A DNA stretch of 7,407 nt from CAYLSV01 sp964386435 (GTDB lineage: Bacteria > Planctomycetota > Phycisphaerae > Tepidisphaerales > Tepidisphaeraceae), in contig CAYLSV010000139.1 of NCBI GenBank assembly GCA_964386435.1, positions 1-7,407 on the forward strand. Direction: 5' to 3'. The notes beneath the pieces were generated by a model. It did no database searches and was not told where the DNA came from. It saw only the letters and a program-made list of their open reading frames with translations. Every line of letters starts with the position of its first letter. Positions within the stretch are counted from its first letter, which is position 1. This document shows, piece after piece, positions 1 to 5,723 of the stretch. The translations under genes were made by a program, and so were the position numbers.

Positions 1-649
1 GGATGACGCCCGCGCCGATCAGGACGCTTTCCCAGCGCGCGAGCGCGAACTGACTTTCGAAGGCGATGGCGGCGGCCCCGAACTGGGCGGCGATGTAGAA
101 GACGAATGTGAAAAGGACGAGCAGCCCCGCGAGCAAAGCGGCGGTGGACGGCTCGGGCACGGCGGGCACTTCGGGGGCGGCCGGCTCGGGGTCGGGCGTT
201 TGCTGCGTCGAAGGTTCGGGGGCGGCGGGCGTCGGGGCCGGCACTGCCGGATCGGGCGTCTGCTCAGTGGACGGGGCGTCGGGCACGGCGGCCTGGCCGT
301 TGCTGGGGGCTTCGACTTTCACCTGAACCGTAGAATCGGCCTCGGCGGCGTCGGCCAGATCGGGGCGAGCCGGGGGGGCGTCGTCCTCGATGTGGGCGGC
401 GACCTTCTTGGGAGCCTTTTTGCGGGTCGGCTTTTTGGTGGCGACCTTGGTGCCGGTTTCGATGGCGGTGCCGTTGCCCTCGAACCAGCCGCGGACGCTC
501 ATTTCGAGGCCCTTGCCGATGGTCGATTGGTGGTTGGGGGCCGCGTCGCCGACGCCCTCCTCGCGCATTTTCTTCATGACGTCGGCGCTTTTCACGCCGA
601 GTTCCTTGGCCAGTGCGCTGATTCGGATGCCTTTCGAGGTCTTCGCCAA
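1..649 (-). CDS. IF-2 N-terminal-domain protein with a transmembrane segment, partial (C-terminus beyond left edge)
   Basis: The 216 visible codons are open to the window edge. Residues 8-56 match the IF2_N domain of translation initiation factor IF-2 (ISALAKELGVKSADVMKKM, then NHQST and a terminal RGWF). A lysine-rich stretch follows (68-82), then an Ala/Pro/Glu linker (88-169) with a 20-21-residue tandem repeat starting PSTEQTPDP and PSTQQTPDP. Residues 170-197 are uncharged and strongly hydrophobic (LLAGLLVLFTFVFYIAAQ), and after a short polar stretch (ESQFALARWE) a second hydrophobic run starts at the edge. IF-2 has no membrane segment, so this is probably not ordinary infB although it lies downstream of nusA where infB is usually found. 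The start chosen is TTG at 649, which has GGAG six bases upstream and gives MAKTSKGIRI. An ATG at 835 is in frame, but the residues it adds look non-coding. The alternative is a true infB joined to foreign sequence by misassembly. Confidence 0.75.
   Translation of the reverse strand, partial: MAKTSKGIRISALAKELGVKSADVMKKMREEGVGDAAPNHQSTIGKGLEMSVRGWFEGNGTAIETGTKVATKKPTRKKAPKKVAAHIEDDAPPARPDLADAAEADSTVQVKVEAPSNGQAAVPDAPSTEQTPDPAVPAPTPAAPEPSTQQTPDPEPAAPEVPAVPEPSTAALLAGLLVLFTFVFYIAAQFGAAAIAFESQFALARWESVLIGAGVI
238..255. repeat. 18-bp repeat, copy 1 (inside the IF2_N gene)
   Basis: CCGGCACTGCCGGATCGG is identical to 3103-3120. Its first 13 bases form a palindrome with a single central base. This copy lies within the tandemly repeated Pro-rich linker of the coding region. 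Confidence 0.7.
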
Positions 650-901
650 AACGGTCTCCAATTGCCCCGGCGGTGGCCGGTCACTCGTGTGCGGCACATG
701 CCGCGGTTGCCCCGATTTGGGGCGAATCCGCCGGGCGTCCGGCGGGTGGTTCCCTTGCCGAACCGGCACCGTGCCGGTCGGCTTCACCGTCTCCAAGTGC
801 GTTTCTGGGAGGGCGGGAATGCTCCCGCCGACCATGCTACGCCCTTGTCATCGTCGGCGGCGGGCAAACCTGTGCCCGGCCGATTGTTTCTCCACAAATC
901 G
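650..901. repeat. Intergenic hairpin cluster (REP-like) between nusA and the IF2_N gene
   Basis: No convincing gene lies in these 252 bases. They hold four perfect inverted repeats: 709-723 (GCCCC, 5-base loop, GGGGC), 728-745 (CCGCCGG, loop GCGT, CCGGCGG), 762-778 (ACCGGCAC and GTGCCGGT around one base) and 812-829 (GGCGGGA, loop ATGC, TCCCGCC). A weaker GGTTC/GAACC pair (748-764) overlaps the third. None is followed by a T-run on the minus strand, so they do not look like standard intrinsic terminators. The density resembles REP/BIME-type dispersed palindromes; whether they recur in this genome cannot be seen here. Confidence 0.6.
656..659 (-). promoter_or_regulatory. Shine-Dalgarno GGAG that decides the TTG start of the IF2_N gene
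   Basis: GGAG on the minus strand ends six bases before TTG at 649-647. The first upstream ATG in frame (835-833) is preceded only by a weaker AAGGG-like sequence, and an in-frame TGA lies at 850-848. The well-placed GGAG and the typical IF-2-like MAK start favour the TTG. Confidence 0.5.
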
Positions 902-2909
902 TCACACCGTCTGCTCGTTCTGGCCCTGCGGTGCCGGCGGCGGCAGCCGGCCCTCGGCGAGGGCGGCCTCCTCCGAATCCTCGTCGTCGCCGATGTCGCG
1001 GCTGTCATGGCCCTCNNNNNNNNNNGTCGCCGAGTTCGATGCTGCCGCCGTTCGCGTCGAGGCTGCGGTCGTCGAGATCGAAGGTTCCGCGGCGTCCGAG
1101 CTGATGAACGCCGTCCGAGCCGAGATCGACGAATTCAGTGAAGACGAGAGTATCGCGGGAGCGATTGAAATCCGTGATCTGATCGTCGCCGATGTCGCGG
1201 CTGTCATGGCCCTCGGGCATGTCGCTGCCGTCGGGCATGTGGATCGCCCGCTCCTCGGGCGAGAGCTCGTCGGAATCGGCCAGCGACTCGGGGCTGTGGG
1301 TCACGAGCTCGGGGGCCATGCCGTCGGTGTGTTCCATCGCGCCGGGCACGTGGCCGCCGCTTTCGTTGGCCACGCCATCGCCGGTGGTGTCGATCGGTTC
1401 GTTGCGGGTCGGCTCGGCGGCGGGTTCCGAGGCTTCCGGAGCCTCGGGGGCGTCGGCGGGCCGTTCGTTTTCGGTGCCTTTGCCGTCCTGCAGGGTCGGC
1501 GACTCGTAACCGGCGCCGGGGGCGGTGGCCGTGGTGCCGGTTGGGGCCGTCGCCTCGGCGGCGGCTTGCTCGGCGGGCGAGGTATTGGCCTCGACCGGGT
1601 CGGCGAGCAACGCGGCCCCGGTCGGGTCGCCGGGCTCGGCGGAGGCCGCCGGATCGGTTTGAGCCGCGGGGTCGAACGGGGCGATCGGGTCGGCCAGCAG
1701 GGCGCTGCGGGCACCGTCCTTCTTGCCCTCCTCGGCGAGCTTCTTGGCCTCGACCTCCTTCATGACGATCTTGGCCTCCTCGACGCAGACGTCGACCATC
1801 TGCTCGGCCATCTCGTCGCTGACGCCGACCTCCTCCATCAGCGGCCCCTCGCCGACTTCCTCGACGTCGCGGACGTCGATCAGGCCCAGCGCGATGACCT
1901 TGTCGACAATGTCCTGATCGACGCCGGCCACCTGCTGCAGCGTGCGGTCGAGGCGGTCGATGTTGTCCTGGTACTCCTGGGGCGTGATGATGTCGACATC
2001 CCACCCGGTGAGCCGGGCGGCGAGACGGACGTTCTGGCCGTGCTTGCCGATGGCGAGACTGAGTTGATCCTCCTGCACGACGACGGTCGCGCGGGAAAGT
2101 TCAAAGCACAACGCCACCTCGGCGACGACGGCCGGCTTGAGGGCGTTGGCGATCAGGACCTGCGACGACTCATTCCAGCGAACGATGTCGATCTTCTCGC
2201 CGCCGAGCTCGTCGACGATGTTGCGGATGCGGCTGCCGCGGACGCCGACGCAGGCGCCCACCGGGTCGACCTTGGCATCGACGCTGGCAACGGCAACCTT
2301 GGTGCGGCGGCCGGGCTCTCGGGCGAGGGCCTTGATCTCGATGGTCCGCTCGCCGACCTCGGGGACTTCGCGCTCGAACAAACGGCGGATCATTTCCGGG
2401 TGGCCGCGGGACAGAATGATCTTGACGCCGCCGGGCGTGTCGCGGACCTCGGTGATCAAGGCCTGGATGCGGTCGCCGTCCTCGTGGCGTTCGCCGGGGA
2501 TTTGCTCACTGCGGGGCATAATGCCCTCGGTGCGGCCGAGGTTAACGACGGTGAGCGGCCCCTCAAAGCGGGTGGCGTTGCCGGTGACAATGGTGCCGAC
2601 GCGGTCCTTGTACTCGTCGTAGATGCTGCCCCGCTCGTCGGCGCGGAGCAGCTGGATCATGACCTGCTTGACGGTTTGGGCCCCGATGCGGCCGATGGTC
2701 GACAGCGGCACCGGCTCGCCGAGGCGGTAGGCGGTGATCTCGCCGGTCAGGCGGTCGAGGCTGACCTGGAACTCGTCGAGTTCCTCGGTATCGAAATGCT
2801 TGCGCAGACCGCTGGCGATGGCTTGCTCGATGTCGACGTAGACGTTCTCCTTGTCGATGCCCTTGTCGCGGGCAATGCCATCAATGTGTCGGACGAGTTC
2901 GGCGTTCAT
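902..2909 (-). CDS. nusA: Transcription termination/antitermination factor NusA, with assembly gap in the C-terminal tail
   Basis: NusA binds RNA polymerase and nascent RNA and controls pausing, termination and antitermination in the cytoplasm. Seen in order: an N-terminal polymerase-binding domain (about 1-100), an S1 domain (about 103-170, with LGRTEGIMPRSEQ), KH1 (about 215-260, with VGVRGSRIRNIVDELGGEKI), KH2 (about 270-310, with LAIGKHGQNVRLAARLTGWD) and a helix-hairpin-helix-like region (about 322-385). From about residue 395 there is a long low-complexity tail rich in Ala, Pro, Glu, Asp and Thr, including two ALLADP repeats (403-408 and 433-438), so the protein is longer than most NusA. 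The N gap (1016-1025) breaks the frame. If its real length is a multiple of three, reading resumes in the frame that ends in GQNEQTV with a TGA at 904-902. No Shine-Dalgarno sequence is visible before ATG 2909, and rimP is not upstream. Residues about 577-628 look foreign to NusA. Confidence 0.95.
984..1214. repeat. 32-bp exact direct repeat bounding a gap-containing block in the nusA tail
   Basis: The 32 bases at 984-1015 recur exactly at 1183-1214. Read on the minus strand, both encode EGHDSRDIGDD. The left copy ends directly against the N run. The right copy continues into QITDF, the left copy into EDSEEAA. The two copies come into the same frame if the gap is a multiple of three. This may be a real in-frame duplication or the trace of a scaffolding error. 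Confidence 0.8.
1016..1025. other. Assembly gap (10 N) inside nusA
   Basis: Exactly ten N, a conventional placeholder rather than a measured length. The reading frame differs on the two sides, so the true length is not ten. Confidence 0.98.
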
Positions 2910-2960
2910 GAGTTGTGGGTGGTGAGTTGCGGGTTGTCAGGATGTCGAATTGTCGGAATG
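2910..2960 (-). promoter_or_regulatory. G-poor leader abutting the nusA start codon
   Basis: On the minus strand these 51 bases contain only four G and consist of loosely repeated CA-rich units (CAACTCACC, ACAACTC, GACAATTCGACATCC), running directly into the ATG. There is no Shine-Dalgarno sequence. Such a tract would be unstructured in RNA, which could allow initiation without SD pairing; that role is inference. No convincing -35/-10 pair was found upstream. Confidence 0.4.
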
Positions 2961-3168
2961 TCTAACGAACGTACGGCCGCGCGATCCCGAAGGATCGTGG
3001 GCCGAATGTTCGAGCGGGTTGGGCGGACTGGGGCGAACCTTGAACCGGCTACGCCCCTGATTGCCAGGGCGTTAGCCCGAGCGGGTGGCGTGGCCGGTAT
3101 ACCCGGCACTGCCGGATCGGCCGTCGCTGCGGACCCGGGTGGGTCCGGCCGCGCCTCGGGCTGGTGCG
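2961..3168. repeat. REP-like palindrome cluster between the ABC ATPase and nusA
   Basis: No gene is supported here. Inverted repeats seen: 2982-2997 (CGATCC, loop CGAA, GGATCG), 3067-3078 (GGGC, GTTA, GCCC), 3093-3107 (GCCGG, TATAC, CCGGC), 3103-3115 (CCGGCA, C, TGCCGG) and 3130-3147 (CGGACCC, GGGT, GGGTCCG). The third and fourth overlap and are mutually exclusive. No T-run follows any of them on the minus strand, so a classical terminator for the ABC ATPase gene is not evident. Confidence 0.5.
3103..3120. repeat. 18-bp repeat, copy 2 (intergenic)
   Basis: Exact copy of 238-255, here among the intergenic palindromes upstream of nusA. Confidence 0.7.
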
Positions 3169-4405
3169 TCAGGCAGCAGCATTGGCGGCGGTTTGGGCAG
3201 CTTGGCGGGCGTCGGTGAGGTTCATCCCGGTCTCTCCAGGCTCGAACATGTGGCAGCGGCGCAGGTCCAGGTAGACCGTTTGCTTTTGCCCGGCTTCCAC
3301 CCCGGTGCGGGCCTCGACCCGGGCGACACAGCGCCCCGGGGCGTGACCGGAGTACTTGGTCGTGAGGTACACGTCCATGTCCCCGCCCAGCGGCTCGATC
3401 ACGTTCAGCGTGGCCTCGACGGGGACGGCGCCCTCGACCGGGTCCAGACTGATGTGCTCGGGCCGCACGCCCAGCACCAGGTGCCGGTTGGCGTGCGCGG
3501 ACACCTTGTCCACGGCGTGCGCCGGCAGCGGCACCGTAAACCCGTCGCCGGGCGTATTCAACTCGCCCTCGAGAACAACCGGGCCGTCGCCCTCGTTTTG
3601 CTCGCCGTCTTCGGCCCCGGCACCGACGACGTGCGCCCCTTCCAGCTTGCCCTCCTCGAAAATCCATTCGCCGCCGACTTGCCTGACCGTGCCGTCGAAG
3701 AAGTTCATCGGCGGCGTGCCGATGAAGCCGGCGACGAAGCGGTTGGCCGGGTTGGCGTACGTCTCGATCGGCGAGTCGGCCTGCATGACCAAACCGTCCT
3801 TCATCACCACGATCCGGTCGCCCAGGGTCATCGCCTCTTCCTGGTCGTGGGTGACATAAATCGTCGTCGTCTGCAAGCGGCGGTGGAGCTGCTTGATCTC
3901 GGCCCGGGTCGTAACCCGCAACTTCGCGTCAAGGTTCGACAGCGGCTCGTCGAACAAAAAGCACGCCGGGTCCCGAACGATGGCCCGCCCGACGGCGACG
4001 CGCTGCCGCTGGCCGCCGGAGAGGGCCTTGGGCTTGCGTTCGAGCAAATGTTCGATGTCGAGGATTCGGGCGGNNNNNNNNNNTGGGCATGCGCCGCAGC
4101 TTGAGGCCGAAGGCCATGTTCTTGTACACCGTCATGTGCGGGTACAAGGCGTAGTTTTGGAAGACCATGGCGATGTCGCGGTCCTTGGGCGCAACGTTGT
4201 TGACCACCCGATCGCCAATGCTGATGGTGCCGGCGGAGATCTCCTCCAAACCGGCGACCATGCGGAGGGTGGTCGATTTACCGCAGCCCGAGGGCCCGAC
4301 GAAGACGACGAACTCGCCGTCATCGACGGACAAGCTGATGCCCTTCACGGCCTCGACGTTGCCGGGGTAAATCTTGCGGACCTGGGTGATGTCAACTCGT
4401 GCCAT
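3169..4405 (-). CDS. ugpC: ABC transporter ATP-binding protein, MalK/UgpC/MsmK (CUT1) family, with internal assembly gap
   Basis: This ATPase family powers import of sugars or glycerol-3-phosphate through partner permeases at the inner face of the membrane. Seen: Walker A GPSGCGKST (37-45), the Q-loop in MVFQNYALYPHMTVY (Gln83), then after the gap the signature LSGGQRQRV, Walker B CFLFDEP with the D-loop SNLDAKLR, the switch histidine in THDQEEA, and a C-terminal TOBE-type regulatory region (LVLGVRPEHISL). The TOBE region carries an acidic insert (AEDGEQNEGDG). The ten-N gap falls between LKLRRMP and ARILDIEHLLERKPKALSGG. By family alignment about 30 bases are missing there, which restores one frame and gives roughly 418 residues. 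ATG 4405 has a strong GGAGGAG upstream. No permease or binding-protein gene adjoins it, so the substrate is unknown; it may serve several transporters, as MsmK does. ugpC is the usual family label, not a substrate claim. Confidence 0.92.
4074..4083. other. Assembly gap (10 N) inside the ABC ATPase gene
   Basis: Ten N between two parts of one ATPase that sit in different frames. Frame restoration requires a true length divisible by three, and the family's usual spacing suggests about 30 bases. Confidence 0.98.
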
Positions 4406-4413
4406 TGCGGCGG

Positions 4414-4420
4414 CTCCTCC
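4414..4420 (-). promoter_or_regulatory. Ribosome binding site of the ABC ATPase gene
   Basis: GGAGGAG on the minus strand, eight bases before ATG 4405. It supports this start over a TTG further upstream (4492), whose extra residues resemble no family member. Confidence 0.7.
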
Positions 4421-4463
4421 GGAAACGCGACTGCCCCCACCGCAACATCGCGGCGGGCCGGGA

Positions 4464-4492
4464 AGTCTACACCGCACCCGGCGACGGACCAA
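4464..4492 (-). promoter_or_regulatory. Possible sigma-70-type promoter of the ABC ATPase gene
   Basis: On the minus strand TTGGTC (4492-4487), a 17-base spacer, then TAGACT (4469-4464). This would start transcription about 50 bases before the ATG. The -35 matches only 3 of 6 and the -10 4 of 6 consensus bases. Confidence 0.3.
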
Positions 4493-4500
4493 ACGGGCGG

Positions 4501-4578
4501 GAGGGGGTTGTTCCTGGTTGTAGGTTCATGGTTGTTGGTTCTTTGTCCTTGGCCCGAAGTTCATGGTCAGTTGCTTTT
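4501..4578 (-). repeat. G-poor, imperfectly repetitive tract downstream of the DHH gene
   Basis: On the minus strand this is a CA-rich stretch with repeated units such as ACCATGAAC (twice), CCAACAACC and CTACAACC. Plus-strand positions 4501-4540 contain only three C. It contrasts sharply with the surrounding GC-rich DNA and resembles the tract before nusA in composition. No gene is visible in it, and no clear terminator follows the DHH gene. Confidence 0.5.
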
Positions 4579-4638
4579 TGAGGAGAAGCCGCGGGGAGAG
4601 CGGAGCGATCACCCCGATCCTGCGGACCAAGCACCTTC

Positions 4639-5622
4639 TCAAGCGGACGGAAGCGCCTCGGTCAGCGCCGCGAGCACTTGCTGTTGCACATCGTCGAGCG
4701 GCGCATCGATGCGGCAGCCGGCGGCGCGGGCGTGGCCGCCGCCGCCGAAGCGTTGGCAGATGGCGGCGGCGTCGATTTCGCCCTTGGTGCGGATCGACAC
4801 CTTGATCGGCCGGCGGTCGCCGTGGGTCTGCTCGCCGAAGATCACGCTCGCCCGCACCGCCGCCACCCGCAGCGGCTCGTTCACCAAGTCCTCGGCCTCG
4901 TCGCCGGTGGCGGCGGCCTCCTCGTAATCGCTTTGCCGCAGCGTCATCGCCGCCACCCGGCCCTCGGCGTGGTACTCCAGCGAGGCGAGGCCGCGCCGCC
5001 ACAAATCGAGCCGTGCGGGGCGGTCGCTTTGTCGCAGGCGTTGGAACAAGGCGTCGAGGTTGACGCCCTTCTCCAAGCAATCGGCCGCGGCACGCAGGGT
5101 GCGGGCGGTGGTGCTGCTGAAGGCGAACCAGCCGGTGTCGGTGGCCATGCCGACGTAAACCGCTTGGGCGATTGCCGGGGTGATCGGCACGTCCCAGTCC
5201 AGCAGCAGCCCGTGCACCATCTCGCATGCCGCGGCGGCCGACGTGTCGTGCAGCAGCGTATCGTGCCAATTCTCCTGCGTGATGTGGTGATCGATGACGA
5301 GCTTGGTGCCGGCAAACGTCGGGATCTTCTCAGCCAGCCCCGGCAGTTGCCCGAACGTGCCGGTGTCGACGACGAGCAGCGTGTCGAAGCCGCCGAGGTG
5401 TGGCGCCTTCAACAGCGGCTCCAGCCCCGCCTCCTCGAACACGAACGCGTACCGCCGCGGCACGTCCGTGAGCATGAGCACCTCGGCCTGCTTCCCCTTG
5501 GCCCGCAGCGCCAACACGAGGGCGGCCGTCGAACCCACCGCGTCGCCGTCGGGCCGGGCGTGGCTGGTGACGAGCACCCGCTCAGAGGCGTCGAGTTGTT
5601 GCAGCATCGCGTGCGTGTCCAT
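4639..5622 (-). CDS. nrnA: DHH/DHHA1-family phosphoesterase, NrnA-like (nanoRNase / pAp phosphatase)
   Basis: NrnA-type enzymes degrade short oligoribonucleotides from their ends and, in many species, remove the 3'-phosphate from pAp, using Mn2+ in the cytoplasm. The 327-residue length is usual for the family. The DHH domain shows all metal-binding motifs: SHARPDGDA (20-28), VVDTG (84-88), IDHH (110-113) and MATDTGWF (159-166). The DHHA1 domain carries the substrate-binding glycine motif RFGGGGHARAAG (291-302). ATG 5622 is preferred over an upstream TTG (5637), though neither has a clear Shine-Dalgarno sequence. It is divergent from comEC. In many bacteria nrnA follows infB-rbfA; here it lies upstream of nusA, on the same strand, with the ABC ATPase gene between. 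Whether it acts on nanoRNA, pAp or cyclic-dinucleotide breakdown products cannot be read from sequence alone. Confidence 0.93.
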   Translation of the reverse strand: MDTHAMLQQLDASERVLVTSHARPDGDAVGSTAALVLALRAKGKQAEVLMLTDVPRRYAFVFEEAGLEPLLKAPHLGGFDTLLVVDTGTFGQLPGLAEKIPTFAGTKLVIDHHITQENWHDTLLHDTSAAAACEMVHGLLLDWDVPITPAIAQAVYVGMATDTGWFAFSSTTARTLRAAADCLEKGVNLDALFQRLRQSDRPARLDLWRRGLASLEYHAEGRVAAMTLRQSDYEEAAATGDEAEDLVNEPLRVAAVRASVIFGEQTHGDRRPIKVSIRTKGEIDAAAICQRFGGGGHARAAGCRIDAPLDDVQQQVLAALTEALPSA

Positions 5623-5639
5623 GCGACACCGTAGCAACG

Positions 5640-5678
5640 GATCGTGCGTCGCTCACGACCGGCCGGCGACGCAAGATC
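5640..5678. promoter_or_regulatory. Imperfect 13-bp dyad in the divergent nrnA-comEC intergenic region
   Basis: The arms GATCGTGCGTCGC (5640-5652) and GCGACGCAAGATC (5666-5678) are complementary at 12 of 13 positions across a 13-base spacer. The spacer overlaps a CCGGCCGG palindrome (5659-5666). It lies about midway between the two divergent starts, just upstream of the proposed comEC -35. It could be an operator or a cruciform; no regulator is known. Confidence 0.4.
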
Positions 5679-5688
5679 ACCACCGCCG

Positions 5689-5717
5689 TTGCACAAGCTG
5701 GTCGCGCCTTGTACGGT
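5689..5717 (+). promoter_or_regulatory. Possible comEC promoter giving a leaderless transcript
   Basis: TTGCAC (5689-5694), a 17-base spacer and TACGGT (5712-5717). Transcription would then start at about 5723-5726, that is on the proposed GTG start codon. The -10 keeps T, A and the final T of the consensus but is otherwise weak. Confidence 0.3.
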
Positions 5718-5723
5718 GCGCGC

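Noticed and set aside
100..160. PEP-CTERM-like sorting signal (VPEPSTAALLAGLLVLF) in the IF2_N protein
   Set aside because: A true PEP-CTERM is at the extreme C-terminus, with one short helix and then a basic cluster. Here the helix is long, the frame continues into a second hydrophobic run, and the motif is part of the linker's own PST repeat.
650..835. N-terminal extension of the IF2_N protein from ATG 835
   Set aside because: The extra 62 residues are rich in Pro, Arg and His and span several perfect hairpins. TTG 649 has a better Shine-Dalgarno sequence and gives a typical start for the domain.
2982..2997. Intrinsic terminator after the ABC ATPase gene
   Set aside because: The 6-bp stem with a CGAA loop is not followed by a T-run on the minus strand and lies about 170 bases beyond the stop.
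390..3218. A 942-codon open frame on the plus strand, antisense to nusA
   Set aside because: It exists because the GC-rich nusA codons leave few stops on the opposite strand. It reads through an N run, has repetitive shadow-like composition and overlaps a clearly identified NusA.
2906..3667. A 253-codon minus-strand frame overlapping the ABC ATPase end and the nusA start
   Set aside because: It is a shifted frame of the ATPase C-terminus that runs through the intergenic repeats. The ATPase frame has family motifs; this one has none.
1016..4083. Frameshifts or pseudogenes in nusA and the ABC ATPase
   Set aside because: Both frame changes coincide exactly with ten-N placeholders, and conserved sequence resumes on the far side, so assembly gaps explain them.
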